Of a stretch of DNA of 64,000 bases, positions 7,385 through 17,217 are shown piece after piece. A program made the position numbers and the translations under genes. The stretch's first letter is position 1, and every line of letters starts with the position of its first letter. The notes beneath the pieces were generated by a model. That model worked only from the letters and a program-made list of their open reading frames with translations, was not told the origin of the DNA and made no database searches. The DNA comes from Fodinicurvata sp. EGI_FJ10296 (GTDB lineage: Bacteria > Pseudomonadota > Alphaproteobacteria > DSM-16000 > Inquilinaceae), in NCBI RefSeq assembly GCF_040712075.1, contig NZ_JBFCVL010000002.1, positions 124,001 to 188,000 on the forward strand, read 5' to 3'.

Positions 7385-9763
7385 GTGAAAGCGGGAATAG
7401 TCGCCAGCCTGGACAAAAAGCTGTTGCGCGATCTTTGGCGGATCAAGGGACAGGTGATGGCGATCGCCGCCGTCCTTGCCGGCGGGGTCGCCCTGTTCGT
7501 TCTGATGCTGGGAACGCTGCAATCCCTGGAACAGACACGCGACGCCTATTACGAGCGATACCGTTTTGCCCATGTCTTTGCCGAAGCCCGCCGCGTGCCG
7601 CAATCCTCACTGGTCGAAATCGCCGGTATCGCCGGCGTTCAGGTGGCGGAGGGCCGGGTCTCGGCCAATGTGACGCTGGACATTGCCACGCTGAGCGAAC
7701 CGGCTACAGGAAGGCTCATTTCGATCCCTGATGAGGGGCAGCCAGCCCTCAACCAGCTGGCCGTGGTCGCCGGCACCCTGCCCGACCCCGGAGACCCGCT
7801 CGCAGCCGTCGTCAGCGAGGGATTTGCCGAAGCCCACGGCCTTCAACCCGGCGACACCGTCGCCACGGTGATGAACGAACGGCGGCGGGTGCTTACCATC
7901 AGCGGCATCGGTCTCTCGCCGGAATATGTCTATTCCATCGGTCCGGGTGCGCTGTTTCCCGACGATCGGACATTCGGCGTATTCTGGGTACGGCGGCCGG
8001 CCCTGGCTTCCGCCTTCGATATGGAAGGCGCTTTCAACTCGCTGACCGTCGCCCTGCTGCGCGGAACGCAACCGGAGCCCGTCATCGCGGCGATCGACCG
8101 GATTCTCGAACCCTATGGCGGCATAGGGGCGATCGGGCGTGCCGACCAGACCTCGCACTGGTTCCTGGCCAACGAACTGGAGCAGCTCGGAGTCACCGTC
8201 CGCGTGCTACCGCCGATCTTTCTGGTGGTGGCGGCGTTTCTGCTGAACATCGCCGTTGCCCGGCTGATCGAGACCGAGCGCGAGCAGATCGGGCTGCTAA
8301 AGGCGTTCGGCTATTCCGATATGGAAGTCGGCTGGCATTACGCGAAGATGTCGCTGGCCATGGCCGCCGTCGGCGTCGCCGCCGGCTGTCTGCTCGGCGC
8401 CTGGATGGGCCGCGGAATGACCGAGATCTATGCCGCCTTCTTCCGGTTTCCCTTTCTGCAGTATCGGCCGGCGCCGGCGATATTCGTGCTCGCTGCGGCG
8501 ATCGGGGCGGCGGCCGCGCTGGTCGGAACGCTGACCGCCGTTCGGCGCGCTGTCGTGTTGCCGCCTGCCGAAGCCATGCGCCCGCCAGCGCCCGCGAAAT
8601 TTAGCCGTGGCCCGTTCGACCGGGCACAGCTGACCGCGTGGCTGACGCAGACCGACCGTATCATCCTGCGCAATATCAGGCGCTGGCCAGGCCGGAGCGC
8701 CCTTACCGCCACCGGAACGGCCGTTGCGGCGGCGATCATGATCGGCGCCATGTTCGCGCTCGGGGCCATCGAGCACATGATGGACGTTCAGTTCAACCGC
8801 GCTCAGCGCCAGGACGCGACGATCACTTTCGTCAATCCCCGCCCGGAATCCGTCATTCCGGAGATCCGGCGGCTTCCCGGCGTGATCGACGTCGAACCCT
8901 TTCGCAGCGTACCGGTTAATCTTCGTGCCGGCATCCGCCGGGAGCGAACGAGCATTACCGGGCTTGACGCCGACAACAATCTGTTTCGCCTGCTGGACAC
9001 CGAACTGGAACCGATTTCCGTGCCACCCTATGGTCTGATGCTGGCAGCGTCCGTGGCCGAAAACCTCGCCGTCGGCCGCGGCGACACGGTTACCATCGAG
9101 GTCATGGAAGGCCGCCGCCCGACCCTGACGGCGACGGTCACGGCCATCGCCGAAGAGTATATCGGCGGCTCGGTGGTCATGCGGCGCGACGCGCTTGCCC
9201 GCCTGATGAACGAGTCGCCACGCCTATCGGGTGCCTATATTGCCCTGGATTCCGCATTCGAAGGGCCATTCCACGACCGGCTCAAGGAAACACCGGCAAT
9301 CGCGGCGATATCGATGAAATCCAGGATCATCGAGAGTTTCCGAACCCAGGTCACCGACACATTCTATCAGACCCTGATCATCAACAGCCTGTTCGGCGGG
9401 CTTATCGCTTTCGGCGTGGTCTACAACAGTGCACGAATCATGGTCTCTGAGCGTTCGCGCGAACTTGCCAGCCTGCGCGTTCTAGGGTTCACGCGGTTTG
9501 AAATCACATACATCCTGCTGGGCGAACTCGCCCTGCTGACCGCGATCGGCTTGCCGCTGGGTTGCCTGATGGGCTGGGGCATGGCGGCATCGCTGGCCGG
9601 CGCCTTCGAGACCGACCTTTATCGGATACCCCTGATCGTCGAACCATGGACATATGGCCTCGCCCTTTCCGTGGTGGGCGGGGCGGCACTGATCTCGGGC
9701 CTCATCGTGGCGCGGCGCCTGGGCAAACTCGACCTCGTAGCGGTACTGAAGGCGCGCGAATGA
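7385..9763 (+). CDS. ABC transporter permease, two FtsX domains
   Basis: A 792-residue membrane protein with one N-terminal helix (about residues 20-42), a large periplasmic domain, three helices near residues 280-400, a second N-terminal-like helix and periplasmic domain, and three final helices. This is the duplicated FtsX/MacB_PCD layout, so one polypeptide supplies both halves of the membrane unit. The most likely start is GTG at 7385, four bases after the ATPase stop; a longer in-frame reading would run back into the ATPase gene. Such exporters usually move lipids, lipoproteins, peptides or drugs out of the membrane. Nothing here decides between these. Confidence 0.88.
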   Translation: MKAGIVASLDKKLLRDLWRIKGQVMAIAAVLAGGVALFVLMLGTLQSLEQTRDAYYERYRFAHVFAEARRVPQSSLVEIAGIAGVQVAEGRVSANVTLDIATLSEPATGRLISIPDEGQPALNQLAVVAGTLPDPGDPLAAVVSEGFAEAHGLQPGDTVATVMNERRRVLTISGIGLSPEYVYSIGPGALFPDDRTFGVFWVRRPALASAFDMEGAFNSLTVALLRGTQPEPVIAAIDRILEPYGGIGAIGRADQTSHWFLANELEQLGVTVRVLPPIFLVVAAFLLNIAVARLIETEREQIGLLKAFGYSDMEVGWHYAKMSLAMAAVGVAAGCLLGAWMGRGMTEIYAAFFRFPFLQYRPAPAIFVLAAAIGAAAALVGTLTAVRRAVVLPPAEAMRPPAPAKFSRGPFDRAQLTAWLTQTDRIILRNIRRWPGRSALTATGTAVAAAIMIGAMFALGAIEHMMDVQFNRAQRQDATITFVNPRPESVIPEIRRLPGVIDVEPFRSVPVNLRAGIRRERTSITGLDADNNLFRLLDTELEPISVPPYGLMLAASVAENLAVGRGDTVTIEVMEGRRPTLTATVTAIAEEYIGGSVVMRRDALARLMNESPRLSGAYIALDSAFEGPFHDRLKETPAIAAISMKSRIIESFRTQVTDTFYQTLIINSLFGGLIAFGVVYNSARIMVSERSRELASLRVLGFTRFEITYILLGELALLTAIGLPLGCLMGWGMAASLAGAFETDLYRIPLIVEPWTYGLALSVVGGAALISGLIVARRLGKLDLVAVLKARE

Positions 9764-9806
9764 CGATGAAGTCGCACCTGGTACGAATGGAAAAAGGGTC
9801 CTGAGC

Positions 9807-11027
9807 ATGCGGGCGTCATGGAAGCGGGCGATATTCATCTCCGTCCTCGCAGCGGCATTCGTCGGCGCGTTGCTGATCGCCTTCTGGCCGCGCGCCGTTC
9901 CGGTGGACTTCGCCTCTCTCGACCGTGGCGAAATCGTCGTTACCGTCGATGCCGAGGGCATCGCCCGCGTCCGAGACGTCTATACGGTCGCGGCCCCCCT
10001 TGCCGGCCGACTGGCCCGGATCGAATTGCGCCCCGGGGACGCCGTCGAGACCCAATCCACTCTGTTGGCATCGATCGAAGAAATGGACCCGTCGTTTCTC
10101 GATGCCCGGACCCGCGCTGAAACGGAGGCGCGTCTGCATGCTGCCGAAGCCGCTCTCGCGCTTGCTCGCGCCGAACACGACCAGGCCCAGGCCTATCTCG
10201 ATTTCGCACGGGTGGAGTTGCGCCGACGTCAGGAACTCCACGCGCGGGGCGCCACCACCACGCGATCACTGGAGGAAGCGCAACTGGACGTGCGGACGGG
10301 GGAAGCCCGGGTCGCCACCGCCGAAGCCGCCGTCAGGATGCGAGTCTCGGAACTGGAATCGGCCAGAGCGGCGCTGATAGAGCCCGGTTCGCCGGATGCT
10401 GTAGCCGGCCCGCGCTGCTGCGTGCCGATCCGCGCGCCCGTCGACGGCACGGTGCTGCGGGTGTTGCAGGAAAGCGAGACGGTCGTCCAGGCCGGAACGC
10501 CGCTGGTTGAAATCGGGGACCCGACGAACCTTGAGATACGCGTCGACCTGCCCTCACGCGAGGCAGTGAACGTCCAACCCGGCGCCCGTGTGACGATTGA
10601 AGGCTGGGGTGGCAGCAGCCTGGCCGGCGAGGTCCGGCGTGTCGAGCCTTCGGCCTTCACGCGCGTTTCGGCACTGGGCATTGAAGAACAGCGCGTGAAT
10701 GTTCTGATCGACCTTGTCGAGACCGCCGAATCAGAGCAACGCGACCGTCTCGGTCACGGCTATCGGGTCATGACGCACATCGAGATCGATCGGGCTGACG
10801 AGGTGCTGAGAGTTCCGGTTGGCGCCCTGTTTCGTGCCGACGATCGGTGGGCGGTGTTCCAACGCGAGGATGATCGGGCAGTTCTGGCTTACCCGGAAAT
10901 CGGGCTGATGAATGACCGGTTTGCGGAAATTGCGTCAGGCCTGCCGCAAGACGCGGTCGTGATCCTGCATCCAAGTGACGGGGTCGACGACCAGACCAGA
11001 GTCGCAGCGCGCGAGGTCGGGCGATAG
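9807..11027 (+). CDS. HlyD-family periplasmic adaptor (membrane fusion protein)
   Basis: A 406-residue adaptor with an N-terminal anchor helix (about residues 9-26), a split lipoyl/biotinyl-like domain, and a coiled-coil hairpin around residues 100-190 rich in A, E, R and L (for example ARTRAETEARLHAAEAALAL). The second lipoyl half contains IRAPVDGTVLRVLQESETVV, followed by beta-barrel segments. This is the third gene of the ATPase-permease-adaptor exporter. It begins 43 bases after the permease stop. An outer-membrane factor is not in the window. The anchor helix lacks a lipobox, so it should be held by the helix. Confidence 0.88.
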   Translation: MRASWKRAIFISVLAAAFVGALLIAFWPRAVPVDFASLDRGEIVVTVDAEGIARVRDVYTVAAPLAGRLARIELRPGDAVETQSTLLASIEEMDPSFLDARTRAETEARLHAAEAALALARAEHDQAQAYLDFARVELRRRQELHARGATTTRSLEEAQLDVRTGEARVATAEAAVRMRVSELESARAALIEPGSPDAVAGPRCCVPIRAPVDGTVLRVLQESETVVQAGTPLVEIGDPTNLEIRVDLPSREAVNVQPGARVTIEGWGGSSLAGEVRRVEPSAFTRVSALGIEEQRVNVLIDLVETAESEQRDRLGHGYRVMTHIEIDRADEVLRVPVGALFRADDRWAVFQREDDRAVLAYPEIGLMNDRFAEIASGLPQDAVVILHPSDGVDDQTRVAAREVGR

Positions 11028-11213
11028 GCGAAAACCTGCGACGGTCACCATCCTGTCGAGCGACGCAAATTTGTCGTTTACGTTTCGCTCAATAATTGTA
11101 TTTTATTCTTAGCTTTACGGTAAAACGGCGAAACCGATAGCAGCGAGGCCTTCGTCTGCGGGAAGCGAAGGAATTGCCGGCCACCAAGCAGATACTTCGG
11201 AGGAAAAACGTCT
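11028..11213. promoter_or_regulatory. Likely promoter region of the PAS-domain gene
   Basis: The 186 bases between the exporter operon and the PAS gene are AT-rich at 11065-11125, unlike the surrounding coding DNA. The end carries GGAGGA nine bases before the GTG start of the next gene. No clear terminator hairpin with a T run was seen for the exporter operon. Confidence 0.35.
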
Positions 11214-11726
11214 GTGTGTGCGATGCTCGTTGAAAATGGAATATACACCGAACCGACTGAAGCCCACGCGCAAGAGCCGCGTCTAGGCGACCTCGTCGAA
11301 TTCTGGAACGAGTGTCGGGGGGGTCGTTCCATGCCGTCACGCGCCGACCTGGACGTCATCGACCTGAAACCGTGGCTCGGCAATCTGATCCTGCTCGAAG
11401 TGCGCCACGATCCCCTCGATTACTTTTACCGCGTGTTCGGCAGCCTGATATCTCAGAACACGAGCCGCGATCTGACGGGCAAATGGTTGTCCGAATGCAT
11501 CGACGCGGGCGCCGCCCCCGCCAGTTCACGCGATTCCTATAACAAGGTCCTTAGCCATCGGGCACCCCTGTATCAGGTCCAGAGCCAGGAAGTGACCCCG
11601 GGCCGCCTGTGGCAAGTCGTGCGGGTGTTGCTGCCCCTGTCCAATGAGAACGACCAGATCAACCACATCATCGTCGGTAACTACCCGCTCATGACGACGA
11701 TCGTGGAAAAGGAACTGACTTTTTGA
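11214..11726 (+). CDS. PAS-domain protein (PAS_5 type), small sensory protein
   Basis: A 170-residue soluble protein that is almost entirely one PAS domain of the kind common in Rhodospirillales. Typical stretches are LGDLVEFWNECRGGRSMPSR, then LDVIDLKPWLGNLILLEV, and DYFYRVFGSLISQNTSRDL, where the core beta strands lie. It has no histidine kinase, GGDEF or other output domain, so it probably signals by protein contact or is a stand-alone sensor. GTG at 11214 is chosen because GGAGGA lies nine bases upstream; the in-frame ATG at 11223 would be 18 bases from it. It stands alone as a single gene convergent with the nicotinamidase block. Confidence 0.82.
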   Translation: MCAMLVENGIYTEPTEAHAQEPRLGDLVEFWNECRGGRSMPSRADLDVIDLKPWLGNLILLEVRHDPLDYFYRVFGSLISQNTSRDLTGKWLSECIDAGAAPASSRDSYNKVLSHRAPLYQVQSQEVTPGRLWQVVRVLLPLSNENDQINHIIVGNYPLMTTIVEKELTF

Positions 11727-11784
11727 TCGACCGGGCTTGGGGCGGGGCTGAACGGCCGGGCCTGACTCGGCCCAGCCGGTCGAT
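11726..11784. terminator. Bidirectional terminator-like inverted repeat
   Basis: Two nine-base arms, ATCGACCGG at 11726-11734 and CCGGTCGAT at 11776-11784, are perfectly complementary. They lie between the convergent PAS and nicotinamidase genes. The interior holds further GC-rich complementary segments. TTTTT at 11720-11724 stands where it would form a U run for the minus-strand transcript. A shared terminator is the simplest reading. Confidence 0.5.
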
Positions 11785-11786
11785 TC

Positions 11787-12521
11787 TCATTGCAGCCGGT
11801 CGGCGAGTACGGCGCCGCGAGACGCCATGAAATACAACCCCATATGGTGGGTCGCATTCTGCGGGTGCGTCGCCGTTTTCGGCAGCCCTAATTTCGCAGC
11901 GGTGTCCACTGACATATCATAGGTTGCACAGCCGGGTTCGTAGACGACAATATCGCCGACGCTGCCGAGCATTCCGTGGTTACGCGCCGAAAGCACTGTG
12001 AGCACGAAATCCATGACGCAAATATCGGTGCAGATCCCCACAACCAGAAGTGTTTGCAGATTATGCCGGAGGACCCAGTCCACGACCTGATTGCTGCCAT
12101 CGGCCCTGATGCCGCCGACAAACCCGTTGATGCAATCCTTGCGCATCAGTGTCGCGTTGGCGCTGCTTTCCAGCCATGCCAGCGCCGGAACCAGATCTTC
12201 TTCACCGGTTCCCCTCTCGCAGTGCGGCGGATACGGAGGTTCCGGAACACCAGGTTCGTGCGTATCGAGAAAGGCGAGAACCGGCCAGCCCGACTGATCG
12301 AAGCGCCGGGCGAGCCGAACCGTTTCGGACACCATCCGGTCTACCTGCGCATCGGGCTCCGCCGGCGCCAGATTACCAGCGCCGGTGGTGGCAAACCCGT
12401 TGACCTCATCGACGATGATCAGCCCTGTCCGGAGCGACGCCGGGTCGAACGAGTGCAGGGCAAGCGGCGCCAAGCGATCGAGATCGACGAGATCACTAGA
12501 TTTGTCAGTTTTGTCCGCCAT
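11787..12521 (-). CDS. Nicotinamidase-like cysteine hydrolase (isochorismatase superfamily)
   Basis: A 244-residue enzyme of the isochorismatase-like fold. The catalytic triad positions are visible: Asp in LIIVDEVNGF, Lys in LMRKDCINGF, and Cys in VVGICTDICVMDF. The wording of these motifs resembles the plant NIC-type nicotinamidases more than the PncA type. Such enzymes release nicotinate and ammonia from nicotinamide in NAD salvage. GAGGAAG precedes the ATG. It follows the phosphohexomutase gene by 57 bases on the same strand, so it may be the last gene of the galU-ugd block, although its role there is not obvious. Substrate is inferred from similarity only. Confidence 0.85.
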   Translation of the reverse strand: MADKTDKSSDLVDLDRLAPLALHSFDPASLRTGLIIVDEVNGFATTGAGNLAPAEPDAQVDRMVSETVRLARRFDQSGWPVLAFLDTHEPGVPEPPYPPHCERGTGEEDLVPALAWLESSANATLMRKDCINGFVGGIRADGSNQVVDWVLRHNLQTLLVVGICTDICVMDFVLTVLSARNHGMLGSVGDIVVYEPGCATYDMSVDTAAKLGLPKTATHPQNATHHMGLYFMASRGAVLADRLQ

Positions 12522-12578
12522 TTAGCTTCCTCGGTTCACCTGAAATCTGAAACTTTGGCCCCAGCCGTTTGATCAGTA

Positions 12579-13988
12579 TCAGTGACCGCCCGCGGAAAAA
12601 TCGGGCCGTGGCAAACCCGATGCCGTAAGTTGATCGACGATCTGGTCCTTCAGGCGCTCAAGGCCCTCCTTTGTCTGGCTTTCCGCGCGTGCCACAAGAA
12701 CATCCTGCGTGTTGGAGGCGCGCAACAGCCACCAGCCATCGGCGGTTGTCACACGGACCCCATCGATGTCGTTCACTTGCACATCCAAGGGCGCATCGGG
12801 TCCGGTGAGCCTGGCCTTCACCTCGTCGACGACGGCGAATTTGCGGGTTTCGTCGACCTGGAACCGAATTTCCGGTGTGTTCAGAACGGGAGGTATGCGA
12901 TCGCGCATCGCCGAAAGCGGTTCGTCGCCCTTGGCCACGACATTCATCAGCCGGATGCCGCAATACGGTGCATCATCATAGCCATAGTATCGATCGTTGA
13001 AAAAGATGTGGCCCGACATCTCACCGGCGAGCGGAGAACCGATTTCCGCCATTTTGGCCTTGAGCAGAGAGTGGCCCGTTTTCCACATCAACGGTTTGCC
13101 GCCAAGCCTGGCGATTTCTTCGAAAAGGGTCTGGCTTGCCTTCACATCGGCGATAATCGTCGCGCCCGGATGTGACTTCAGAACGTCGGAGGCATAGATG
13201 GCCAGGAGTTGATCGCCCCAGATCACCCGCCCCTTTTCGTCGACCGCGCCAATCCTGTCGCCGTCACCGTCGAACGCGATGCCGAGATCGGCCCCATGCT
13301 CCTTTACCGACGCGATCAGAGAAACCAGATTCTCCGGAATCGTTGGATCGGGGTGATGATTGGGGAAATCGCCGTCGATATCATCAAACAGCAGGATATG
13401 CTTGCCCGGCAGCCGTTCGGTCATTCGGCGCAAAACTTCACCGGTCGAACCGTTGCCGGCATCCCAGACCACCGTCAGGTCCCGACCGGGGTCGACATCG
13501 GCCAGAATCCGGTCGATATAGGCCGTCATGATGGGGCAATCGCGGGCGACCCCCTGCCCCTTCATCACATCGCCGGCTGCCGAGACCCGTCCGATCTCCT
13601 GAATCTGGCTGCCATAAACCGGCGCCTTGGCGGTTGTCATCTTGATTCCGTTGTATTCCGGCGGATTATGGGACCCCGTGATCATGACACCGGCGGCGGC
13701 ACCAAGGTGCTTGACCGCGAAATACAGCATCGGGGTGGGCCCCAGGCCGACCCGCTCGACCGACAGACCGGTAGAAACCAGCCCCTCTACCAGGGCGGCT
13801 TCCAGTTCGGGGCTGGAGTGACGTCCGTCATAGCCAACGCACACGACCGATCCGCCATCGCGGACGACCATGGTGCCGAATGCCCTGCCGACGGCTCTTG
13901 CGTCCTCGGCGTTCAACGTGTCCCCGACAATGCCGCGGATGTCGTATTCGCGCAGGATCGTCGGGTTGAAAGTGTATTTGTCGGTCAT
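12579..13988 (-). CDS. Phosphomannomutase/phosphoglucomutase
   Basis: A 469-residue alpha-D-phosphohexomutase. It interconverts hexose 6-phosphate and 1-phosphate and so feeds GalU upstream in the same block. The phosphoserine loop [14 protein letters not shown] lies near residues 97-110. The metal loop is DGDGDRIG, the sugar-binding loop contains GEMSGHIFF, and the phosphate-binding C-terminal loop contains [10 protein letters not shown]. The N-terminus [19 protein letters not shown] is typical of AlgC/ManB enzymes that accept both glucose and mannose. ATG at 13988 follows AGAGG; an upstream in-frame ATG would overlap the end of ugd and adds a non-conserved leader. Confidence 0.94.
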   Translation of the reverse strand: MTDKYTFNPTILREYDIRGIVGDTLNAEDARAVGRAFGTMVVRDGGSVVCVGYDGRHSSPELEAALVEGLVSTGLSVERVGLGPTPMLYFAVKHLGAAAGVMITGSHNPPEYNGIKMTTAKAPVYGSQIQEIGRVSAAGDVMKGQGVARDCPIMTAYIDRILADVDPGRDLTVVWDAGNGSTGEVLRRMTERLPGKHILLFDDIDGDFPNHHPDPTIPENLVSLIASVKEHGADLGIAFDGDGDRIGAVDEKGRVIWGDQLLAIYASDVLKSHPGATIIADVKASQTLFEEIARLGGKPLMWKTGHSLLKAKMAEIGSPLAGEMSGHIFFNDRYYGYDDAPYCGIRLMNVVAKGDEPLSAMRDRIPPVLNTPEIRFQVDETRKFAVVDEVKARLTGPDAPLDVQVNDIDGVRVTTADGWWLLRASNTQDVLVARAESQTKEGLERLKDQIVDQLTASGLPRPDFSAGGH

Positions 13989-14037
13989 TGAGCGTTTACC
14001 TCTTCCGATACCGGGCCCCGGCGTTACTGCGGGCGCC

Positions 14038-15345
14038 TCACGGCCGGCCGACGCTTTCATAGGTCAGTCCCGCCGCCCGCATGTCTTGTGGATCGTAGAT
14101 GTTGCGCAAGTCAATCATCAACGGATGGCGCAGGTGCTGCTTGATCCGTACCGGGTCGAGCGACCGGAACTCGTTCCACTCGGTCAGGACCACGCATATG
14201 TCGCTGCCATCGATCGCGTCATACGCGGACTCCGCATAATTCACAGTCGCGGGCAGCAGTTTGCGCGCCTCGCCCATGCCGGCGGGATCATAGGCCTTGA
14301 CACTGGCCCCCATGGCCACGAGGGCCGGAACGATGGCGAGGCTTGGACTCTCGCGCATGTCGTCGGTGTTGGGCTTGAAGGTCAGACCCAGTATTCCAAC
14401 GGACTTTCCGGCGACTTCGCCGCCTAGTGCGGCAACGATCCGGTCCGTCATGTCCGATTTCCGGGCGTCGTTCAGCCTGATTACAGTTTCGATCAGGTAC
14501 TGGCTCACCCCCGCCTCGGTACCGATCTGCGCGAAAGCCCGGGTATCCTTGGGGAAGCATGAGCCGCCGAATCCGGGCCCCGGATGAAGGAATTTGGGGC
14601 CGATACGACCGTCGAGCCCCATGGCGCGAGAAACGTCGTGAACATTGGCGCCCACCGCTTCGCACAGGTTGGCGATTTCATTGATATAGGCGATCTTGAG
14701 CGCCAGAAAGCTGTTGGCGGCATATTTGGTCAGTTCGGCCGTCTCAATCGACATCGCGACGATCGGTGTCTGAATCAGGAACAGCGGCCGATAGAGATCG
14801 CGAAGGACTTTCTCCGCCCGCGGCGTCTCGACGCCGATAACGACCCGGTCGGGGCGAAGAAAATCTTCGATCGCGGATCCTTCCCGCAGGAATTCGGGGT
14901 TCGAGGCCACATCGAATTCGAGATCGGGGCGTTCGGCCTTGATGATTCGTTGCAGGTCTCGCCCAGTGCCGACCGGAACGGTCGACTTGGTTACGATCAC
15001 CGCATAGTCCGTCAGAGCCCGCGCCACTTCACGCGCTGCCGCATGGACATAGCTGAGATCCGCGTGGCCGTCGCCGCGGCGCGACGGCGTACCGACGGCA
15101 ATGAAGACAGCATCGACACCTTTGACGCTTTCAGCCAGATCGGTGGAGAAGGTCAGTCGGCTGGCGGAGGCGTTGGTTTCTACGATTCGTTCGAGCCCCG
15201 GTTCGAAAATTGGAATCCGGCCATCCTTGAGCGCCGCAATTTTTCCGGCATCGGTATCGACGCATACGACGTCCACGCCGAACTCCGAAAAACACGCTCC
15301 GGAAACAAGGCCGACATAACCGGTTCCGATTACGGCAATCTTCAT
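14038..15345 (-). CDS. ugd: UDP-glucose 6-dehydrogenase
   Basis: A 435-residue dehydrogenase that oxidises UDP-glucose twice to UDP-glucuronate using NAD. The N-terminal Rossmann motif is [17 protein letters not shown]. The catalytic cysteine lies in [17 protein letters not shown], preceded by the lysine-containing [20 protein letters not shown]. The C-terminal UDP-binding domain begins with [27 protein letters not shown] precedes the ATG. It lies between galU and the phosphohexomutase gene, so the three make UDP-glucuronate from hexose phosphate. This nucleotide sugar is a precursor of exopolysaccharide, capsule or LPS. Confidence 0.96.
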   Translation of the reverse strand: MKIAVIGTGYVGLVSGACFSEFGVDVVCVDTDAGKIAALKDGRIPIFEPGLERIVETNASASRLTFSTDLAESVKGVDAVFIAVGTPSRRGDGHADLSYVHAAAREVARALTDYAVIVTKSTVPVGTGRDLQRIIKAERPDLEFDVASNPEFLREGSAIEDFLRPDRVVIGVETPRAEKVLRDLYRPLFLIQTPIVAMSIETAELTKYAANSFLALKIAYINEIANLCEAVGANVHDVSRAMGLDGRIGPKFLHPGPGFGGSCFPKDTRAFAQIGTEAGVSQYLIETVIRLNDARKSDMTDRIVAALGGEVAGKSVGILGLTFKPNTDDMRESPSLAIVPALVAMGASVKAYDPAGMGEARKLLPATVNYAESAYDAIDGSDICVVLTEWNEFRSLDPVRIKQHLRHPLMIDLRNIYDPQDMRAAGLTYESVGRP

Positions 15346-15436
15346 GCGTCATTCCTGTAATTGATGTATCGCCCGGCCGACAGAGCTGCCACTCGATCCG
15401 GCACTGGCCATTGGTCTATCGGGAAATCCGGCATTG

Positions 15437-16309
15437 TTATCGGGAGAGTTGGGCGATCATCTTTTTCAGCGACGGTCCGACGTCCTTGTTTCTGAGACCA
15501 AATGCCAGGTTCGCCATTACGAATCCGGCTTTGTCGCCACAATCGAATCGCTCGCCTTCGTATCGGAAACCAACGACCTTCTGGTGGCCGATAGCCCGCG
15601 CGATCGCATCCGTCAATTGAATTTCACCCCCTTTGCCCGGCTCCTGATCATCCAGTGCCGTCATGACTTCGGGCTGCAGAATATACCGGCCCACTACCGA
15701 GAGAGTCGAGGGTGCGTCCGCTGGATTCGGCTTCTCGACCATTCCCTTGACGGTAGCAATCGTACCGTCATCATCGCCGATATCCAGAATACCGTATTTG
15801 TTCGTCTTTTCGCGCGGAACCTCAACCACCGCCAGCATATTGCCACCGACCCGGTCGTAAGCTTCGGTCATCTGCTGCAGGACGGGCTTGTCCGACAGAA
15901 AGACATCGTCCGGCAGAACTACAGCAAACGGTTCATTACCCACCAGGGCCTTCGCGCACCAGACGGCGTGGCCCAATCCGAGCGGCCGACCCTGCCGGAT
16001 GCAAGTGAAGCTGCCGGTCGGCAATTCAGTGGAAGCGACATCTTCAAGCGCATCGTCCTTGCCCTTCGAGCGGAGTTCCGCCTCCAGGGCGACGTCAACG
16101 TCGAAGTGGTCCTCGATCGATGCTTTCCCCCGGCACGTGACGAAAATGAATTCCTCGATTCCCGCTGAACGCGCTTCCTCGATCGCGTACTGGATGACGG
16201 GTCGATCCACGACCGTCGCCATTTCCTTGGGTATTGCCTTGGATGCGGGCAACAGCCGGGTCCCCAACCCGGCGACTGGAAACACGGCCTTGCGAACATT
16301 ATGTGCCAT
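15437..16309 (-). CDS. galU: UTP--glucose-1-phosphate uridylyltransferase
   Basis: A 290-residue nucleotidyltransferase that makes UDP-glucose from glucose 1-phosphate and UTP. The signature RKAVFPVAGLGTRLLPASKA is at the N-terminus, with KEM following. Other conserved stretches are FVTCRGKASIEDHFD, VWCAKALVGNEPFAVVLPDD and the C-terminal GNEPFAV/YCGDKAG-type region GERFDCGDKAGFV. ATG at 16309 is chosen: it matches the normal family start and has GGAAGA seven bases before it, while the longer in-frame reading adds 44 unrelated residues. It is followed by ugd after 91 bases on the same strand. Confidence 0.96.
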   Translation of the reverse strand: MAHNVRKAVFPVAGLGTRLLPASKAIPKEMATVVDRPVIQYAIEEARSAGIEEFIFVTCRGKASIEDHFDVDVALEAELRSKGKDDALEDVASTELPTGSFTCIRQGRPLGLGHAVWCAKALVGNEPFAVVLPDDVFLSDKPVLQQMTEAYDRVGGNMLAVVEVPREKTNKYGILDIGDDDGTIATVKGMVEKPNPADAPSTLSVVGRYILQPEVMTALDDQEPGKGGEIQLTDAIARAIGHQKVVGFRYEGERFDCGDKAGFVMANLAFGLRNKDVGPSLKKMIAQLSR

Positions 16310-16452
16310 TGTCTGGTCTTCCCATCTCGGAAATGCCGCCATGCGCAGAATCGCCACCGATCGGGCCGATAGCTGCGGCGCGACCGCGGCGAACTTCAAT
16401 TCGTTTGCTGCCCTCGTCCCCGATGCGGGCAACTTGCACACAGGGTACCACT

Positions 16453-17208
16453 TCAGTCACCGACATACTCAAGAAGGATTTCCTTCGCCTCATTCAATTT
16501 CGCGGCCAAGTAATCTGTTCCACCGTGATCGGGATGAAACCGCTTCATCAGATGCCTGTGGGCTCTCTTGATATCCTCACGCGTGGCTGACGGCCCTACA
16601 CCGAGCGCCGCCCGCGCCTCCTCCACCGTCATACGGCTCCCAGCCCCTCCGGACTCGCGGCTTCCGCTGCTCCTACTGCCGTTTCCGTCGTTGCCAAACC
16701 CGCTGCTACCAGCCTCGTCCCCTGCCCGCCAGGCAGCACCGTGCACGCGGTCCAGATAAGCTTCTACAATCGCCGCCGATTGAGGGTCGATATGGCGATA
16801 TTCCGCCAGCAACGCCATGAGGTCATCGAGTTCGCAATCAGACAGCATCCGGCCGGCGGAGGGTCCGTCGATGATCCGCGCGTTCATCTCGCCGCTATCG
16901 TGATCGAGAACGGCTTCCAGATGCGCGGTCCTGACCGATGAAGACTGGCCCGGCGTCGGCCCGGTTGCCGATTTCAGCCGACGCGCGATCGCCCGCCAGC
17001 GCAGAAACATGGGCGCCAGAAAAATCAGCGTGGCGATCGCGGGCCCGAGCCGGCCCGTCGCCGCCATGACGATCGCAACGGCCGCGGCCACCACGACGGC
17101 GGCAATTTTGAGGATGCGGGCGACTGTGCCGGCCGGAGCCGTCAACATCAGCCGGCCAATCACCATGACCGCCAGGAAAGCCGCGATACCGAGGAGAAGG
17201 AATTGCAT
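16453..17208 (-). CDS. Membrane-anchored J-domain protein
   Basis: A 251-residue protein with two or three N-terminal hydrophobic segments (about residues 3-20, 33-50 and 55-70), a soluble middle region, a Gly/Ser-rich linker (about 165-192) and a C-terminal J-domain. The J-domain holds HPD at residues 225-227 in LMKRFHPDHGGTDYLAAKLN, so it should stimulate an Hsp70 ATPase. A membrane anchor with a C-terminal J-domain is the layout of mitochondrial Tim14/Pam18 and its alphaproteobacterial relatives. The VWA-like gene ends nine bases upstream and galU begins 143 bases downstream. Its client is unknown; a link to envelope or secretion chaperoning is inference. Confidence 0.88.
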   Translation of the reverse strand: MQFLLLGIAAFLAVMVIGRLMLTAPAGTVARILKIAAVVVAAAVAIVMAATGRLGPAIATLIFLAPMFLRWRAIARRLKSATGPTPGQSSSVRTAHLEAVLDHDSGEMNARIIDGPSAGRMLSDCELDDLMALLAEYRHIDPQSAAIVEAYLDRVHGAAWRAGDEAGSSGFGNDGNGSRSSGSRESGGAGSRMTVEEARAALGVGPSATREDIKRAHRHLMKRFHPDHGGTDYLAAKLNEAKEILLEYVGD

Positions 17209-17217
17209 GGGTGCCGG

